Shown here: positions 60,525-64,000 of the stretch, one piece after another
How the letters are laid out: the number at the start of each line of letters is the position of its first letter
Numbering within the stretch: the stretch's first letter is position 1
DNA from: Xylogone sp. PMI_703
Taxonomy: Eukaryota > Ascomycota > Leotiomycetes
Assembly: GCA_021399445.1 (NCBI GenBank)
Contig: JAJTUQ010000002.1
Span: forward strand, 6,448,001 to 6,512,000
Length of the DNA: 64,000 nucleotides
Direction of reading: 5' to 3'
Program-made: the position numbers and the translations under genes
The notes under the pieces: model-generated
The model's input: the letters and a program-made list of their open reading frames with translations, nothing else
Told to the model about the DNA's origin: nothing
Databases searched by the model: none

Positions 60525-61984
60525 TCAGTTCTCCTCTTTGACCTGAACAAGCAGTTTGCCTAAAGCCGGATTACGGAGTCAGCTAATCACCAAGTCTCAC
60601 AACAGGTTAGCTGATAATAAGTTTACCTGAGTTGATTCCTGTAAATATACCGGCAAGTGCTTCTTCAGCAGCAGCTAAGCCTCCTTTAATGATAGTCTCC
60701 CTGCGCTTTAGCTTACCCTCTGATATCCATTGTGCAAGGATTTCGGTCACAGTAGCAAATTGGTCAGAATAATCATTCATAAAGAAACCTTGTAAGCTTG
60801 ATATAAGTCAGCAGTGTTATACTTGAGTTTATGAAATAATAATTTACCGAATGTTTTTGAAAATGATGTCCAGATAGTTCTATCATAATCAGGATTGTTA
60901 GCGCTAAGTTCAAGTAAGTATCCTTCGCAAAGGGATTACCTCAATAACCGCCGTGTTGCCAGAATTATATAAACTCGTGGCTATAAAAGCATCAGTAAGT
61001 CATCATTTCTTTAACATGAGTAAGGTTAGATCATACCACCACAGAGGATAAACTTCGCATGTGGCTTTGCCCTGCTTAAGGCAAGGTCCAAAACCTTGCC
61101 ACCTACATTATCAAAGAAGATATCAATGAGTCCTTCTGTCTTTTTCTTGAACTGCTCTGCAAAATCTTTATCCTTGTAATTCAAGGCATCACAACCCAGC
61201 TCCTTCAAATAACTAACTTTATCATCTGTTCCGGCGGTACCCAGTACTTTCGCACCTTTTATCAGAGCAATCTGACAAGTTGCAAGCCCAATTGAACCAG
61301 CTGCACCGGAGACAACGACCACGTCACCAGCTTTGACTTCCGCCTCTTTAATTAAACCAATATACCCGCACAATCCGGAGAATCCTAAGATTCCTAGGCT
61401 ATCGGTGAGCTTAGCACCACTAGGAAGGTTTATCGCAGTCACGTTTGCAGCGTCTACAATTGCAAGCTCGGCCCACCCGGCATTAAATGTGAGGACTTTT
61501 TGCCCAATAGGGATGGTTGGGGCCTTAGAAGCAAGAACGTTTGCGATTACAACTCCAATCATTGTATCTCCAATCTTCACAGAAGGACGATAGGAGACCG
61601 AACCTATGATTGTAAGTTTATATTTTAACGGGCAAATTCTTAACTTGGTATAACCCCGATTATGAAGAGCCGCATGAAATATACAAAGCCATATCCACTA
61701 GAGGAACCGTGACCACTTTGTTCGTGTTTATTTGATTTTGTTCGATGGAAATTTGTGGATTTATGGAGTGTAGAGGTAAAGCTAGATGTACACATACCTT
61801 CGTCGATCCATCCTCGCATTGCGGGATCAATGGAAATGTAAAGTATCTCAAGAAGCACTTGATTATCTTTGAGGTCATCATCTGTGAGGATTGGGTGAGT
61901 GGTCAGCTTGAAGGTTTCCCCTACGACAATATTAGTCTTGGGGTGCTTGGCCAGGTTAAGAGTCTGGAAGGTGGTTCGAGTCAT
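60525..61984 (-). CDS. MDR-family zinc-free NADP(H) reductase (PTGR/alkenal-reductase-like), 343 aa, six exons
   Basis: Exons 61984-61798, 61603-61037, 60980-60940, 60879-60848, 60796-60627 and 60559-60525 join in one frame to 343 residues; all five introns are GT...AG, and two exons are only 41 and 32 bases long. The N-terminal half gives ILYISIDPAMRGWIDEG, the signature of the prostaglandin-reductase/leukotriene B4 dehydrogenase branch (no zinc ligands). The cofactor domain has AGDVVVVSGAAGSIG (about residues 154-168), LGTAGTDDKVSYLKELGCD and FFDNVGGKVLDLAL. After the small exons comes NYLDIIFKNIRLQGFFMNDY, and the end reads GKLLVQVKEEN. The family reduces alpha,beta-unsaturated carbonyls with NADPH in the cytosol. 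Here it may act on a pathway intermediate or detoxify enones. Intact. Confidence 0.9.
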
Positions 61985-62859
61985 GTTGAAGTACAGATTT
62001 CCGTCTAGAGGGAAGAGAGAATCGGTCTATCTATTTTTCGTGGTTCTATATCGTCCTTATGTACTACACCACACGAGGGTATATGTTAGTGACAATGACG
62101 ATCGGTCATGCTCTTGCACTAACGTTCAATGTTAATTAGCTATCTTAGTGAAGTAATATTGCCGCACCTGTGTCCATTTTGAATGGGCAATTTAATGCCA
62201 TTGAGACGTAGTAGTACTAGATACCCGAGAACAAACTAAGACTCTTGCCTGTATATCTCTCACCTTATTTGTCTACCCAATTATATGGTCCCAAAGCCAA
62301 CACAAATGCGTATTTCCACGGAAATATGCTTTACCTCAATAGAGGCGCTTTTTAGTTCAGCATGGTCGTTTAGTTCTCGTTGTGTGAATTATCAATAAGG
62401 TTCGGAAATAGTTGCCAACCTTACATGATGTACCATATGTGGGTCGCCAATCTTAAGTATCACGATAACTGACCATTACTTTAGAGCCCCTTCGAAATTC
62501 AAGGTATACGTCACGGAATAGTCATGGAAGGCCGAAGAGTCATTTAAATGAAATGTGGACTGCGGTTAGGTGGCGTTGATTTCTCAGCGTGACCGCTTTA
62601 TTTACTTACTACAATGATGGTGTTCCACCCTATCCATTAGAGCTACGTTTCAATTTTTATTAACACAGCAAAGATACTTTCGAAATTTATCGCGCAGTTT
62701 TTGGAAGAGCAGTACGAGTGGCTCTTGTAATTCAAATAGCTTAGAAAAGTCCTTCACCACGATGCTTTCACCTTACTTCCCACTGCTTAAAGAGGAACTG
62801 GATAGCGATAGAACAGTCCCATACATGGGAAAGAGTCCAGACCAGCCTGGCGATCCCGG

Positions 62860-63000
62860 GTCGGAACTAACTTCTTATAAGGAGATAGGAGCTTGGTGCT
62901 CAATTTAATTGATAGCTCTTAATGTATCAATGCGTAACAACTTGAACATATTGTGCTATACTTGCCCTCTATCTTCCTCCTAATAAGCATCTTGGTACTA
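62860..63000 (+). repeat. Possible diverged LTR fragment related to the G family
   Basis: GGAGCTTGGTGCTCAATTTAATTGATAG (62889-62916, given here across two blocks) resembles GAGCTTCGTGCTCAACTCAATTGAT of the G1 LTR (26517-26541), followed at a similar distance by CTTGCCCTCTATCTTC against CTTGCCCTTTACCTTC. The beginning and end are not definable. Confidence 0.35.
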
Positions 63001-63089
63001 CCATACTGTCTCACTAGAATCAGCTAATAATATGTGACATCTAAGCTCTTCGTAACAAACTCTAACACAGCCTCTAATCAATTCATGCA

Positions 63090-63200
63090 GTTGATAGCCT
63101 ATAATTATAAGTGGTTGTAGTGGTTGATAGCCTATAAGTATAGATAGTTATAATGGCTAACAGCGTATAATTATAAACAAGTATAATAAGTGATAACCTA
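63090..63200. repeat. 33-bp imperfect tandem repeat, about 3.3 units
   Basis: Units at 63090-63122, 63123-63155 and 63156-63188, plus a partial one, each beginning GTTGATAGCC or a variant (GCTAACAGCG, AGTGATAACC) and containing TATAATTATAA-like cores. Confidence 0.7.
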
Positions 63201-63926
63201 GATTTAAAGTTATGATACTACCAGGAACACTTACACTTGAAATAATTAATAACTAAGGTGTCAATTAATTTCATTCGAACTATGTGTGGATTTAATTAAT
63301 TATTTTTATCTACATTGTGTTGAGTCTCTTTGCAAACAGTATTAATTTTTGTGCCCGCGACCGTGAGGTGAAACCACCCGTAAGCCACGGCGCAATCAGC
63401 TCTTTGTTTACCCTCCGTCGCGCCGCATCCACAACCTAGCAAAAGGCTAAAGGCCAAGACCGTTATCCTATTGTTCTGATCTACGTGTGAAAGAAACCCT
63501 CGGGATCCCTGTACCGTTGCATTGCAGCATTGCAGCATTGGAGCGATGGAATTAACTTGCTGCGGATTCCGGAGAATTGGGAACTGGTGATAAACCCCGA
63601 GCAGTTTTTTTACGTCTAGAAGGCTGTTTTTCCTTCGTATTTATATCTTCTGGTTGGTGTCGTATGTTTTTCTTCCTTTCTTTCTCTCTTTTTTTAATTT
63701 CTTCTTATTTCAACTTCCGTCCTACATGGCTTTTATTTTTGCTTCGCTTTTCTAATCTTTTCTTGATTCTAAGCAAGAAGAGTCGTACAAATCTTGTGTC
63801 ACGAACCCCTTTCCTTTGGGTGGTTCTTGCTTTCTTGCTATACGTTAATTGTGTAACACGTCGTTACACAGTCAATTCGAAAGACAAAAAAGAACCAAAG
63901 AAAAAGAAAGATAGAAAGGCAAAGAT

Positions 63927-64000
63927 ATGAAAAATCTCTTCATCATCACAGGCCTAACCTGGCTCTGTACAACCTCCGCATCTCTCATCCCAAAAGTCAA
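63927..64000 (+). CDS. Secreted protein, first 24 codons (signal peptide), runs off the window
   Basis: ATG 63927 opens a frame continuing to the window end. The start reads MKNLFIITGLTWLCTTSAS: a Lys at position 2, a hydrophobic core at 4-14 and a T-S-A site suggesting signal peptidase cleavage after Ala18. A pyrimidine-rich then A-rich leader precedes it, as for expressed fungal genes. The mature protein is outside the window, so its nature (enzyme, effector, wall protein) is unknown. The start is chosen because it is the first ATG yielding a complete signal peptide. Confidence 0.55.
   Translation, partial: MKNLFIITGLTWLCTTSASLIPKV

Larger units (their letters stand above)
61985..63926. 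other. 1.9-kb intergenic region with LTR-like scrap and tandem repeat
   Basis: No supported gene. The MDR 5' flank includes TCGTCCTT near 62050. An LTR-like remnant (about 62860-63000) and a 33-bp tandem repeat (63090-63200) are listed separately. The 250 bases before 63927 are pyrimidine-rich (long CT/T tracts at 63662-63765), as in many fungal promoters. Frames at 63296-63538 and 63577-63930 show no protein-like content. Confidence 0.5.

Noticed and set aside
63296..63930. Frames at 63296-63538 (minus) and 63577-63930 (plus)
   Set aside because: No protein-like features; the second is a translated pyrimidine-rich leader overlapping the signal-peptide start in another phase.
1..64000. CRISPR arrays, rRNA, tRNA, riboswitches, replication origins
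   Set aside because: Looked for by eye; no array of regular repeats with spacers, no rRNA or cloverleaf-like segment recognised. A tRNA scan was not possible here.

Overview
The window looks like chromosomal DNA of a filamentous ascomycete (Pezizomycotina). The genes have short introns of about 45-70 bases with GT...AG ends. There are two Zn2Cys6 transcription factors, SDR and MDR oxidoreductases and a 14-helix MFS exporter. A very AT-rich block of transposons carries a strong RIP-like footprint: transitions only, Gln/Trp/Arg codons turned to stops, catalytic Asp turned to Asn. I cannot name the species.

Left arm (1-7649): the start of a classical SDR (minus), an atypical SDR (1611-2476, minus), an MFS drug/metabolite exporter (3176-5002, plus) and a Zn2Cys6 regulator (5536-7332, plus). 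Right arm (55779-64000): an NAD(P)-dependent extended-SDR reductase (56611-57731, plus), a second Zn2Cys6 regulator (58041-59866, minus), an MDR-type zinc-free enone/double-bond reductase (60525-61984, minus), about 1.9 kb of spacer with an LTR-like scrap and a 33-bp tandem repeat, and the first codons of a secreted protein (63927 onward). The make-up (tailoring oxidoreductases, exporter, pathway-type regulators) resembles a secondary-metabolite gene group. An identical 18-bp motif upstream of genes on both arms suggests one neighbourhood that was later split.

Middle (7655-55773): one 48.1-kb nest of transposons, resolved here by LTR ends and target-site duplications (TSDs). Element A, a Ty1/Copia element of about 6 kb, inserted first (TSD CTGTC). 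Into A went B (9468-38578, a Ty3/Gypsy chromovirus on the minus strand, TSD ATCAA), G2 (41057-48330, a plus-strand Gypsy chromovirus, TSD ACTTA) and E3 (49036-54734, Copia, plus, TSD ATAAC). Into B went E1 (10828-16527, TSD AGTAT), G1 (17501-26660, TSD TAATC), a solo E LTR (27437-27666, TSD TATAT) and E2 (28306-34002, TSD AACTT). A Fot1/pogo-type DNA transposon P (24499-26381, TSD TA) sits in the 3' LTR of G1. Nesting is four deep (A > B > G1 > P). Subtracting each insert plus one TSD copy brings the reading frame of A back into register across B, G2 and E3, which I checked arithmetically. All elements look inactive.

The most unusual content is a second gene carried by the Gypsy elements G1 and G2. 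It lies antisense between the end of gag-pol and the 3' LTR, converges tail-to-tail with pol (7-10 bp between stop codons), and encodes a small protein with a C-x6-C-x8-C-x2-C motif followed by a charged coiled coil. B may carry a counterpart.
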